Origin: Neomelitea salexigens DSM 19753
Lineage (GTDB): Bacteria; Pseudomonadota; Gammaproteobacteria; Pseudomonadales; Spongiibacteraceae
Length of the DNA: 64,000 nt
Assembly (NCBI RefSeq): GCF_000422345.1
Contig: NZ_AULP01000001.1
Location: forward strand, 620,001 to 684,000
Direction: 5' to 3'
This document shows, one piece after another, positions 28,702 through 37,086 of this stretch (position 1 is its first letter; each line of letters opens with the position of its first letter). Made by a program: the position numbers and the translations under genes. The notes beneath the pieces are model-generated. The model worked only from the letters and a program-made list of their open reading frames with translations, did no database searches and was not told the DNA's origin.

Positions 28702-29097
28702 TCAACCCTCTTTCACTATTTCCTTTAGTGCACGGCGGCAATGTTCGGGTATCACTCCCTTTTGCTGAGCATTGTAGTCAAAGTACACGAGCACAGCCGT
28801 GCCGCTTGCCGTCATCTCGTCACGCTGCCATAACTCATGACTGACCGTGAACGAGGTGTTACCAACATGACTGACCCAACTGCGGACTTCAACTGGATAC
28901 TCGTGATAGGTTTGCGCGATAAACTCCACATCTATCTTGCGAAGAATCAAGTTCCATTGATCCAGGCTGAGCTCGGGATTAAAGATTTTAAAAATCGGCG
29001 TGCGCGCCGTTTCAAACCACTTTGGCACGACCGTGTTATTGATATGTCCCAGACCATCGGTTTCGTAGAACCGGGGCAATAATTCGCAGCGCAGCAT
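28702..29097 (-). CDS. 4-hydroxybenzoyl-CoA thioesterase family protein (YbgC-like)
   Basis: This 131-residue hotdog thioesterase has the conserved N-terminal YETDGLGHINNTVVPKWFE, whose Asp in the DxxGHxN-type motif is catalytic. The RKIDVEFIAQTYHEYPVEV strand follows. GGAG lies six bases before the ATG. It is ten bases downstream of a small membrane-protein gene. Such enzymes hydrolyse short or aromatic acyl-CoAs; the substrate is not determined. Confidence 0.88.
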   Translation of the reverse strand: MLRCELLPRFYETDGLGHINNTVVPKWFETARTPIFKIFNPELSLDQWNLILRKIDVEFIAQTYHEYPVEVRSWVSHVGNTSFTVSHELWQRDEMTASGTAVLVYFDYNAQQKGVIPEHCRRALKEIVKEG

Positions 29098-29107
29098 TCA
29101 TTACTCC

Positions 29108-29398
29108 TCAGGCTATAACAGCTTGCTGTAACCAGTAAGCAAACATACATACCCAAAGCACCACCGCCATAACTGCTGCAGGAAAGGCCTTCTCCGCTAT
29201 CTCGCTGCCCTGACGGCGCTGCTCGGCGGCATACAATAGCAGACATGACAACAAAACCTGCAGGGCCAGCAGAAAGGAGGCGCTTTTCCAGGAGTAGTCA
29301 AGCCCCGCAAAACTGACCGGGTGCACAAATACCAGGGCTGCACTGGCCAAACCCAAAGCCCCGATGCATTTTGCCACTAATACTGATATCGCCTTCAT
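29108..29398 (-). CDS. Small membrane protein, unknown
   Basis: I do not recognise this 96-residue protein. Three hydrophobic segments (about residues 5-28, 40-58 and 70-92) predict an inner-membrane protein. A short basic loop (AEQRRQGSEIAEK) lies between the second and third. GGAGAG precedes the start. Ten bases separate it from the thioesterase, so they probably share a transcript. Function unknown. Confidence 0.7.
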   Translation of the reverse strand: MKAISVLVAKCIGALGLASAALVFVHPVSFAGLDYSWKSASFLLALQVLLSCLLLYAAEQRRQGSEIAEKAFPAAVMAVVLWVCMFAYWLQQAVIA

Positions 29399-29652
29399 CG
29401 ATACTCTCCAAACTTAGGGCTAGGCAACGACTAGTACCTGTTGTCTCGTCCATCACTGCCGTCACATGCTAAACACCGCAAGTAAAGATGACTAGTTTTA
29501 GCCACACACTGCATACGATGCCCACAAAATAGGGGATTCTATTGAAGAGTGGTAGGACAAATAACGAGAAAGACGCCAACAGCGCTCGGGAGAGTCGAAA
29601 AGGGATTCACGCATTCGATGGCAGCGCGATGATCACTCAGAAACCGAAGCGC

Positions 29653-29934
29653 TTAACCTGCGCGCCGTTGCGCTAGCTCGCCGCGTCCTTCAAAGAGCAC
29701 CTCTAGGTGGTGGGCGCCGTTGGTGGATATCACTTTACGGACGACAATATTGCCGAGCCGACCATCGCGCAAACGGATTCGATACTCCCTAGAGCGCAGC
29801 AGATCGCCATTCTTACGCTTGAGGTGCAAGCAGCCGCTCCACTGTGCATAGCCGTCGTCGGCCGAAATATACATGGGCACATTACTCAGCAGCTCTTTAC
29901 CGCCGTCAAGCACATCGCCGTGGGTCAAATCCAT
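29653..29934 (-). CDS. Small hypothetical protein, possibly PilZ-like
   Basis: This 93-residue soluble protein has a strong GGAGG ribosome-binding site six bases before ATG 29934, so it is probably expressed. It is beta-rich (YAQWSGCLHLKRKNGDLLR, YRIRLRDGRLGNIVVRKV). The pattern of a small barrel with basic residues faintly recalls PilZ-like or other OB-type domains, but no RxxxR/DxSxxG pair is present. It stands alone between a 250-base gap and the MaoC gene. Function unknown. Confidence 0.55.
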   Translation of the reverse strand: MDLTHGDVLDGGKELLSNVPMYISADDGYAQWSGCLHLKRKNGDLLRSREYRIRLRDGRLGNIVVRKVISTNGAHHLEVLFEGRGELAQRRAG

Positions 29935-30090
29935 TGACAACCTCCATGCGGATAGGGACTATCTCGTATCGCCTTATAGCAACACTTTTGTTATACCACG
30001 ACGACCCTGACCGACCTATCACTTCCTTATATCAAAGGTTTTTAACGGCCGCCGTTAATATTCACTTTGCTGATCTGCGCAAACGAGCGA

Positions 30091-30549
30091 TTACTCTGGG
30101 AAATAGCGACTGATGGTGTCCACCACGCAGGCTGGGCGATCGCCGCCCTCAATCTCAATGGTCACCCTCACCACCGACTGTACACCGCCCTTCAATTCTT
30201 CAGCAGAGAGTAACTCACCCACCCCTCGCACTCGCGAACCAACCGGCACCGGCGCAGGGAAGCGAATACGCTCACAGCCAACATTCACACCCATCGAAAT
30301 GCCTTGCACATCGATAATTTGTGGCAGGAATAAATTGACCAATGACAAGGTCAAATAGCCGTGGGCAATACACTTGCCAAAGGGCCCATCCTTCGCGCGC
30401 TCGGGGTCTGTGTGAATCCACTGATGATCACCAGTCGCATCGGCAAAAAGATTGATACGCTGCTGGTCAATCTCCAGCCATTCACTGGCCCCCAAATGTT
30501 CACCCACCGCGCCCAACAGGGCCGAGGGTGTGGCAAAAACTCTACTCAT
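30091..30549 (-). CDS. MaoC-family (R)-specific enoyl-CoA hydratase-like protein
   Basis: This 152-residue hotdog-fold MaoC dehydratase has the hydratase-2 motif FADATGDHQWIHTDPERA, with catalytic Asp and His, followed by GPFGKCIAHGYLTLSL. The length suits the single-domain NodN/MaoC group that hydrates 2-enoyl-CoA in fatty acid, PHA or steroid side-chain metabolism. ATG 30549 has GGGA eight bases upstream; the frame runs open to 30591. It is divergent from cls. The substrate is unknown. Confidence 0.9.
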   Translation of the reverse strand: MSRVFATPSALLGAVGEHLGASEWLEIDQQRINLFADATGDHQWIHTDPERAKDGPFGKCIAHGYLTLSLVNLFLPQIIDVQGISMGVNVGCERIRFPAPVPVGSRVRGVGELLSAEELKGGVQSVVRVTIEIEGGDRPACVVDTISRYFPE

Positions 30550-30693
30550 AATGACATTCCCATTCTGCAAAACTGTGAAAGCAACACACACAGTCGTATT
30601 CTCATGGCAATCACTTTACCATCGGCTACGCAACACTCGGCATCGTCTATGCGGGTGAAGGCCACGGCGTCGCGACTACTTGCATGAGGGCAC

Positions 30694-32181
30694 ATGGGAA
30701 TCAGTGACTTTTTTTCGAGCAGCACAGCCTGGGTGGTGGCGAACCAGTCAGGGCTAGCGGCCGCTGTTGCCGCGTTTATTGCGCTGCTCGGTATACTCTC
30801 GGCTCTGGAGGCCATTCTTAAAACCCGCACCGCTCAGGGTGCGGTGGCGTGGGCCATCGTGCTAATCGTTCTCCCCCCGCTCTTTGTGCCGCTCTACTGG
30901 ATATTCGGCCGACGCAAATTTCGCGGGTACGCAATCGCCAAACGTGGCGATACACGCGCAATCGAAGACTTGATCCGCGAGCTTGCGCCACAGCTCTCAA
31001 ATATTGAAACCTACCCGAGTCGCCGGGACTCGCGGCTGCTAGGTCTCAACCGTCTCAGCACTCTGCCATTCACTCGTGGTAATAACGCTCGCCTGTTGAT
31101 TGATGGTGAGCAGGCCTTCGCGGATATGTTTGCGCATATCCGTGCTGCCAAACACTATGTATTGCTTGAGTTCTACATTCTGCGCAGCGACCGCATTGGC
31201 AATGAACTGGCAGAGATACTGGTAAAAAAAGTCGAAGAAGGCGTGTCGGTTTACTTTATCTACGACGAAATCGGCAGCCTAAAATTGCCGCGCCAGTATG
31301 TGCAAAGACTGCGCGCTGCCGGGGTACAAATTGTCCCCTTCAACAGCACCAAGGGCGCGGGCAACCGCCTACAGCTAAACTTTCGCAACCATCGAAAAAT
31401 TGTCGTTTGCGATGGCAACTACGCCGCCATTAGTGGTATGAACATTGGCGATGAATACTGCCATCAACACCCCGTCCTCACGCCCTGGCGCGATACCGGC
31501 TTGGCAATAACAGGGCCAGCGGTGCAAGCCGTACAATTGAGTTTTGTCGAAGACTGGTATTGGGCGCAGGAGTCGCTACCTTCTCTGAACTGGACACCTA
31601 CACCCTGTGAGGCCGCACCCGGTGACAATAGCGACCAACAAATGCTGATTATTGGCACCGGCCCCGCCGACAGTATTGAAAGCTGCGCATTGTTTTTTGA
31701 AACCCTCATTCACCAAGCTCGTGAGCGCCTGTGGATCGTCAGTCCCTACTTTGTTCCCGACACCCCTATTATTCACGCCCTGCAACTGGCCGCGATGCGC
31801 GGCGTGGATGTACGCATTATGCTTCCCGAGCAACCCGACAAACTGATCATCAAATTGTCGTCTTTCTCAGCAATTCGTGAAACCTTGCCCCACGGCGTGC
31901 AGTTTTATTACTACCAATGTGGCTTCTTGCATCAAAAAGTCATGCTAGTGGATGATGAGATTTCCGTCGTGGGAACGGCAAACCTGGATAACCGCTCCTT
32001 CCGGCTGAACTTTGAAATAAGTGCACTGGTCTATGATCAGGGTTTTGCGGGGGAACTCACTCACATGCTCGAAAATGACTTCAAGCAGTGTCGACAGCTA
32101 CTGCCGAGAGACGTTGCCAGCTGGTCGCTGATCCGCCGCCTGGCTAGCCGCTGCGCCTACTTATTCGCGCCACTGCAGTAA
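30694..32181 (+). CDS. cls: Cardiolipin synthase (ClsA-like)
   Basis: This 495-residue phospholipase D superfamily enzyme condenses phosphatidylglycerol to cardiolipin at the inner membrane. Two N-terminal hydrophobic segments (about residues 22-42 and 53-70, the second ending in FGRRKFRG) precede two HKD motifs, HRKIVVCDG at His233 and HQKVMLVDD at His413. Each is followed by the usual GMNIGDEY or TANLDNRS stretch. It begins an envelope block that continues into PqiA/MCE genes ten bases downstream, which suggests co-transcription and a shared role in membrane lipid homeostasis. Confidence 0.94.
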   Translation: MGISDFFSSSTAWVVANQSGLAAAVAAFIALLGILSALEAILKTRTAQGAVAWAIVLIVLPPLFVPLYWIFGRRKFRGYAIAKRGDTRAIEDLIRELAPQLSNIETYPSRRDSRLLGLNRLSTLPFTRGNNARLLIDGEQAFADMFAHIRAAKHYVLLEFYILRSDRIGNELAEILVKKVEEGVSVYFIYDEIGSLKLPRQYVQRLRAAGVQIVPFNSTKGAGNRLQLNFRNHRKIVVCDGNYAAISGMNIGDEYCHQHPVLTPWRDTGLAITGPAVQAVQLSFVEDWYWAQESLPSLNWTPTPCEAAPGDNSDQQMLIIGTGPADSIESCALFFETLIHQARERLWIVSPYFVPDTPIIHALQLAAMRGVDVRIMLPEQPDKLIIKLSSFSAIRETLPHGVQFYYYQCGFLHQKVMLVDDEISVVGTANLDNRSFRLNFEISALVYDQGFAGELTHMLENDFKQCRQLLPRDVASWSLIRRLASRCAYLFAPLQ

Positions 32182-32191
32182 ACGCCAAACA

Positions 32192-32806
32192 ATGACGCAA
32201 CAACCTCACCTCCACGCCTGCCCTGACTGCGACTTGTTGCAAACGCTGCCACCGCTCGAAAGTAAAAAGCGCGCCCACTGCACGCGCTGCAATGCGGTCT
32301 TGGCCGAAGCACCGCCGCGCCTGCCACAGCTCAGTTTGGCCGCCGGTCTGTGCGGCCTGATTTTATTCATTCCCGCCACCTGCCTGCCACTTTTACAATT
32401 TACCCTGGCCGGGCAAACCGGCAGCAATACCCTCGCAGAAGGCGTACTCAGGCTGTGGCAACAGGACTTCAAACTGCTGGCCCTGATTGTATTACTCTGC
32501 TCGCTGTTAGCGCCGCTACTGCACTTACTCCTCAACACCTTTATCGCCCTTTGCCAGCACCTCAACTACTGCCCGCCAAGCTTTTCGCGAAGCATCAAGC
32601 TCGGCAACTTTATGCGGGAGTGGAGCATGTTGGAGGTCTATGCGATCGGAATTTTAGTGGCCTATGTGAAGATGATGGACGACGGTGAGATACACATTCT
32701 CAGCGGAAGCTATTGCCTGGCCGGTTTAATGATCAGCCTTATCCTTTGTGCGCAAAGCTTTAATGCCGAGCAAGCCTGGCAGTTTTGGCAGCGGAGGCAG
32801 ACATGA
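32192..32806 (+). CDS. PqiA-family membrane protein, first half-unit
   Basis: This 204-residue protein has one PqiA domain: a zinc-ribbon-like pair of CxxC motifs (HACPDCDLL and HCTRCNAVL) followed by four hydrophobic helices. In E. coli PqiA and LetA (YebS) two such units are fused in one chain; here the second unit is a separate overlapping gene. PqiA/LetA partners work with MCE proteins to move lipids between inner and outer membranes. It begins ten bases after cls. Confidence 0.9.
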   Translation: MTQQPHLHACPDCDLLQTLPPLESKKRAHCTRCNAVLAEAPPRLPQLSLAAGLCGLILFIPATCLPLLQFTLAGQTGSNTLAEGVLRLWQQDFKLLALIVLLCSLLAPLLHLLLNTFIALCQHLNYCPPSFSRSIKLGNFMREWSMLEVYAIGILVAYVKMMDDGEIHILSGSYCLAGLMISLILCAQSFNAEQAWQFWQRRQT

Positions 32807-33435
32807 ACGCAGCAACAGCCAAGCAACACGGGCTCGCCCGCTGCCAGCACTGCGGCTTACTCAGCGCTATGCCTGCACGCGACCAACACCACCTTGCGCG
32901 CTGCCCGCGCTGCCATGCTCACCTCTATTTCCGCCGCCACCACAGTCTGCAGCGTTCACTGGCGCTGTGCCTCGCCGCCGCCGTGCTACTGATACCGGCG
33001 AATGTCTTGACCATTATGACGGTCGTCAATCTAGGACAGGGCGTACCCGACACCATTATGTCGGGGATCATTCGCCTGTGGCAGGCAGACCTGCGAGCGA
33101 TCGCCGCCGTTGTCTTCATTGCCAGCATCGTTGTACCGATTATTAAAATCGTTGCACTGCTATTACTGATGATGGTGGTGCAATTTCGTCTTTCACTGAG
33201 CAAGCAGCAATGCACCGCGCTCTACCGTTTTGTGCACCTTATCGGCCGCTGGTCGATGCTAGACCTATTCATGATTTCGATACTGGTTACCGTTGTCAGC
33301 CTTGGCAATATCGCCACCGTCGATACCGGCCCCGCCGCCACTGCCTTTGCGGGTGCGGTGGTATTAACCATGCTTGCTGCCAACAGCTTTGACCCGAGAC
33401 TGATTTGGGATTTGGAACACCATGACAAACACTGA
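32803..33435 (+). CDS. PqiA-family membrane protein, second half-unit
   Basis: This 210-residue PqiA-domain protein starts with two CxxC pairs (RCQHCGLL and RCPRCHAHL) and four hydrophobic segments containing IPANVLTIMTV and GRWSMLDLFMISILV. Both stretches are hallmarks of PqiA. ATG 32803 overlaps the first unit's TGA (ATGA) and has GGAGG five bases upstream. The gene itself overlaps the MCE gene by 14 bases. The tight overlaps imply the two half-units and the MCE protein are made together, equivalent to the fused LetA plus LetB. Confidence 0.9.
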   Translation: MNAATAKQHGLARCQHCGLLSAMPARDQHHLARCPRCHAHLYFRRHHSLQRSLALCLAAAVLLIPANVLTIMTVVNLGQGVPDTIMSGIIRLWQADLRAIAAVVFIASIVVPIIKIVALLLLMMVVQFRLSLSKQQCTALYRFVHLIGRWSMLDLFMISILVTVVSLGNIATVDTGPAATAFAGAVVLTMLAANSFDPRLIWDLEHHDKH

Positions 33436-35722
33436 ACAAAACTACCCCCAAGCCGAATTAAAAACCAAAAAACGGCTGTCGGCAGTGTGGTTACTTCCTG
33501 TGGTGGCCGCAGCCATTGCAATGTGGCTGCTCTACGAGAACCTAAGCAGCAACGCCCTGCAGGTGACCGTACACTTTGACAATGGCAGCGGCATTACCGC
33601 TGGCAAAACGCCCGTGGTATACCAAGGAATTACCGTGGGTAGCGTCAGTCAACTTCAACTCGACGACGCGCTAAAAGGGGTGAATGCCACGCTGGACCTG
33701 CAAACACAGATCGAGCCACTGATTAAAGAGAACACCAAGTTCTGGCTGGTTAAACCGCAAATCTCGCTCTCTGGCGTCTCGGGGCTCGATACCCTGGTCG
33801 CCGGCAACTACATCAGCTTTCAGCCCGGTGAAGGTCAGGCGGCTCGCAGTTTTACCGCGCTGCTCGAGCCACCGGCCACGCCTCGCAGCGACTCGGGGTT
33901 GCAAATCACCCTGCATGCCAAAGAACTTGGTTCGCTATCTGTTGGCGCCCCCGTGCTCTACCAGCAAATCGACGTCGGTGATATTGAGGGTTATACACTG
34001 CTTAACGACGGTGTGGAGATTACCGCCCACATCGACCCACGCTACACCCATCTCATCAACCATCGCAGCCGATTTTGGAACCACAGCGGCGTTAAGGTCA
34101 CGGCGGGGCTACAAGGCGTCCAGCTTGAAACAGGTTCATTGGCGAGCATTCTTGCGGGCGGCGTAGCCTTCGACAGCCCCGAAGACGGCGACGCTGTCGA
34201 CAGCGGTCACCGATTTACGCTGCATCAAAATCGCGCGCACGCCGAAGGCGGCAAGCGGATTGTGGTGGCCTTCGACAGCGCCGAGGGCTTGAGCCAGGGT
34301 GCGGACCTTCGCCTGCAAGGTATACGCATCGGCAGCGTTGAAAGCTTGCGCTTTAATGAGGCTGGCCCTACCGCCGGTGCCGAGGCTGAGCTGCGCATCA
34401 ACGCCCCCTATTACGATTACCTGAATGAAAATAGCCAGTTTTGGCTAGTCAGCCCCAAAGTCTCGGGCTCAGGCGTTGAAGGACTAGACACCCTGCTGGG
34501 AGGGCCGTATATCGCCGTGAATGTCGACGGCGAAGACGGCGAGCTGCAAGAACGCTACACAGCACTGCGCGACGCCCCCAGTCAGCGGATCAGTGCACCT
34601 GGAATCAGGGTGGTGCTCGAAGCCGACGAACTGGGCTCGGTGAAAATTGGCAGCAAAGTGTATTTTCGCAAGATCGCGGTAGGCCAGGTGGAAAGCGTGT
34701 CGCTACAGCGCAAAGGCGTTGAAATTGGCGTATTTATTCATCAGCGCTACGCCCACCTATTGCATCGCGAGTCGCTGTTCTGGAACGCCAGCGGCATCAG
34801 TATCAGCGGCGGCCTCGGTGGCCTCGACGTAAAAACCGAGTCGCTGGCGACCATTGTCAGTGGTGGCATTTCCTTTCACACCCCTGAGGTGGCTCGCCCG
34901 CAAGCCGCTTGGGAGGGGCTGCGGTATACCCTGCACGAGGACTACGAAAGCAGCTTTGCCGACAAGGGCAGAGAAATCCGCCTGTACTTCTCCAGCGGTG
35001 CCAGTCTAAGCAAGGGAACAGAAATTAAATACGAAGGGATCAAGGTCGGCGAAGTGACCGCCGTTGAGCTGGACCAAAGCATGCAAGGCGTTGTGGTCAG
35101 CGCCCGTCTGGCGCCCTCGGCAAAAGCTATCGCTCGCGAAGGCAGCCGCTTTTGGGTGGTGAAGCCGCAACTGGGCTTGGTGGGTACGCGCAACCTCGAA
35201 ACCCTGGTAACCGGCGCCTACATTAGCGTGCTACCGGGTAGCGGCGACGTGCTCACAGAATTTATCGGCTTGGAGCGCGCGCCACCGCTGCGGGCGCCTG
35301 CCAAAGGGTTGAATCTAATATTGAGCGCTGACCAGCGCGGCTCACTCAAAGAGGGCGTGAGGGTCTTTTATCGCGACATTCCTGTGGGTGAAGTCTACGG
35401 CTTTGAACTGTCTAGCGATGCACGCCGTACCTTAATCCATATTAATATTGAGCCCCGCTACGCCACACTGGTGCGACGCAACACCCGCTTCTGGAACTCC
35501 AGCGGGGTCGCCATCAATTTTGGCCTATTCAGCGGCACGACCATCCGCAGTAAGTCGGTCGAATCGCTGCTTGAAGGCGGCATCGCCTTCGCCACACCAG
35601 AAGCGCGAGGCGACAACGGTTTAGCCCCCCCGGCAGAAGCCAGCCAGCACTTTCCTCTGCACGCCGACGCAGAACCGAGTTGGTTACGCTGGGCACCCGC
35701 CATCCTTCTGGGCGACGAATAG
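33422..35722 (+). CDS. PqiB/LetB-type MCE protein with six MCE domains
   Basis: This 766-residue protein is anchored by one N-terminal TM helix (about residues 20-38) and has a periplasmic chain of six MCE repeats starting near residues 46, 159, 276, 393, 515 and 628. Each opens with a variant of G-x-x-V/I-x-x-x-F/A...G-x-x-V-x-Y/F-x-G/K-I-x-V-G. PqiB has three such domains and LetB seven, so this is an intermediate form. Stacked MCE hexamers form a tunnel for lipid transfer. It is co-transcribed with two PqiA half-proteins and lies close to an RND pump. Confidence 0.93.
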   Translation: MTNTEQNYPQAELKTKKRLSAVWLLPVVAAAIAMWLLYENLSSNALQVTVHFDNGSGITAGKTPVVYQGITVGSVSQLQLDDALKGVNATLDLQTQIEPLIKENTKFWLVKPQISLSGVSGLDTLVAGNYISFQPGEGQAARSFTALLEPPATPRSDSGLQITLHAKELGSLSVGAPVLYQQIDVGDIEGYTLLNDGVEITAHIDPRYTHLINHRSRFWNHSGVKVTAGLQGVQLETGSLASILAGGVAFDSPEDGDAVDSGHRFTLHQNRAHAEGGKRIVVAFDSAEGLSQGADLRLQGIRIGSVESLRFNEAGPTAGAEAELRINAPYYDYLNENSQFWLVSPKVSGSGVEGLDTLLGGPYIAVNVDGEDGELQERYTALRDAPSQRISAPGIRVVLEADELGSVKIGSKVYFRKIAVGQVESVSLQRKGVEIGVFIHQRYAHLLHRESLFWNASGISISGGLGGLDVKTESLATIVSGGISFHTPEVARPQAAWEGLRYTLHEDYESSFADKGREIRLYFSSGASLSKGTEIKYEGIKVGEVTAVELDQSMQGVVVSARLAPSAKAIAREGSRFWVVKPQLGLVGTRNLETLVTGAYISVLPGSGDVLTEFIGLERAPPLRAPAKGLNLILSADQRGSLKEGVRVFYRDIPVGEVYGFELSSDARRTLIHINIEPRYATLVRRNTRFWNSSGVAINFGLFSGTTIRSKSVESLLEGGIAFATPEARGDNGLAPPAEASQHFPLHADAEPSWLRWAPAILLGDE

Positions 35723-35728
35723 TCGCCC
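35710..35728 (+). terminator. Hairpin overlapping the MCE stop codon
   Basis: GGGCGAC pairs with GTCGCCC around a 5-base loop that holds the TAG stop. There is no T-tract, so termination is uncertain. A second hairpin, GGCGGC-ATT-GCCGCC, is at 35822-35836 in the leader of the next gene. Confidence 0.35.
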
Positions 35729-35859
35729 AAAGTGTGACAAAGACGCTGCTCTTACCAAGATTTCACACTGTTAGATGGCAGATAGGGCTAGAATAGCGCC
35801 CCAATAAGCTATCGACTCGCCGGCGGCATTGCCGCCACCGACAAAAAGAGAACGTTGTT

Positions 35860-37086
35860 TTGCCTAATTTGCCCAAGCAGGCCATTGCCGTCGCGTCAAT
35901 CATCGGCCTTTCCATTGTCGTTGCCGTGATCCTTTTCGCGCTGCGCCCCGCCCCCGAACAACAGGACGTTGAGCAGCATTCACTGATCATTGACGTCGCC
36001 ATTGCGACCAAACAGTCCCTGATGATCAACGTGAGTAGCCAGGGCACCGTGCAGCCGCGCACAGAAACCAGCCTGGTCACCGAAGTATCGGGGCAGGTCA
36101 TGGACGTTTCTCCCAAATTCGAAAATGGCGGCTTGGTAGAACAAGGCGAAGTGCTGTTGCGCATTGACGATCGCAATTACCGCGCTGAACTCAAACGCGC
36201 CGAGGCTGCCGTGGCCACTGCCCACAGTAACCTGCTACAAGAAAAAGGGCGCGCGGCAGTAGCGAAGGAAGACCTACGCAAATACCCCCGCCGTCACGCC
36301 AGTAAAGAAGCGCGTGCCCTGGCGCTCAGGCTGCCGCAATTGAACGAAGCCAAGGCCAGACTGAACTCCGCACTCGCGGACCGCCGTCAGGCCAAGATCA
36401 ACCTGGACAGGACGCAAATCAAAGCCCCCTATCGCGGCTTGATCAAAATGCGCCAGGTCGACCTCGGACAATTTGTTAGCACCGGTACGCCGGTCGGCCA
36501 AATGTTCTCCGTCGACACTGCCGAAGTTCGGCTCCCTGTGCCAACGGACCGCCTCGCTTATCTGGAACTGCCCAATAATAGCCAGCACGACACCTACCCC
36601 CGAGTCATTCTGGAAAATGATATTGGCGATCGCTGGCCCGCCGAGGTCGTGCGCAGCGAGGGCGTACTCGATGAACGCAGTCGCGTGTTGTTTGTTGTCG
36701 CGCGCGTGAATGACCCCTACCGCTTGGAGAACCCGGGCAAGCCCCTACTCAATGGCAGCTTTGTAAAAGCGGATATAGAAGGCAAAAAAATCGATGGGCT
36801 GATCGCCGTTCCCCGGCATATCCTGCGCACCGGCAATCAACTGTGGGTGGTCGACGACAAGCAAACCCTGCGCAACCGCGATATCAAAGCATTGCGCACA
36901 GAAGGCAAGCTGGTCTACGTGTATGAAGGTCTTGAAGAAGGTGATCGGATTTGCCTGTCATCAGTGCCCAGCGCCATCAGCGGCACCCCCGTTAAAGTCA
37001 ACAGCAGCATGTCGACCGCCGAGCTGGTTAAGCCACAGAGCGAATCAGGCATGGCTACCTTTACCGAGCTTAGCAGCGTCCAATGA
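35860..37086 (+). CDS. RND efflux periplasmic adaptor (membrane fusion protein)
   Basis: This 408-residue HlyD/AcrA-type adaptor has an N-terminal membrane anchor (about residues 8-28), a barrel-sandwich half (VSSQGTVQPRTETSLVTEVSGQV), a coiled-coil hairpin (about 110-170) and the second lipoyl half (KAPYRGLIKMRQVDLGQFV). A beta-barrel and a membrane-proximal domain follow. It links an RND pump to an outer-membrane channel. The only good start is TTG at 35860, with AGAG nine bases upstream. Its stop overlaps the pump start as ATGA. No TolC-like gene is adjacent. Confidence 0.92.
   Translation: MPNLPKQAIAVASIIGLSIVVAVILFALRPAPEQQDVEQHSLIIDVAIATKQSLMINVSSQGTVQPRTETSLVTEVSGQVMDVSPKFENGGLVEQGEVLLRIDDRNYRAELKRAEAAVATAHSNLLQEKGRAAVAKEDLRKYPRRHASKEARALALRLPQLNEAKARLNSALADRRQAKINLDRTQIKAPYRGLIKMRQVDLGQFVSTGTPVGQMFSVDTAEVRLPVPTDRLAYLELPNNSQHDTYPRVILENDIGDRWPAEVVRSEGVLDERSRVLFVVARVNDPYRLENPGKPLLNGSFVKADIEGKKIDGLIAVPRHILRTGNQLWVVDDKQTLRNRDIKALRTEGKLVYVYEGLEEGDRICLSSVPSAISGTPVKVNSSMSTAELVKPQSESGMATFTELSSVQ

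Noticed and set aside
29399-29652. Possible small gene in the 254-base gap
   Set aside because: Short frames on both strands end within a few codons and have no ribosome-binding site; nothing seen.
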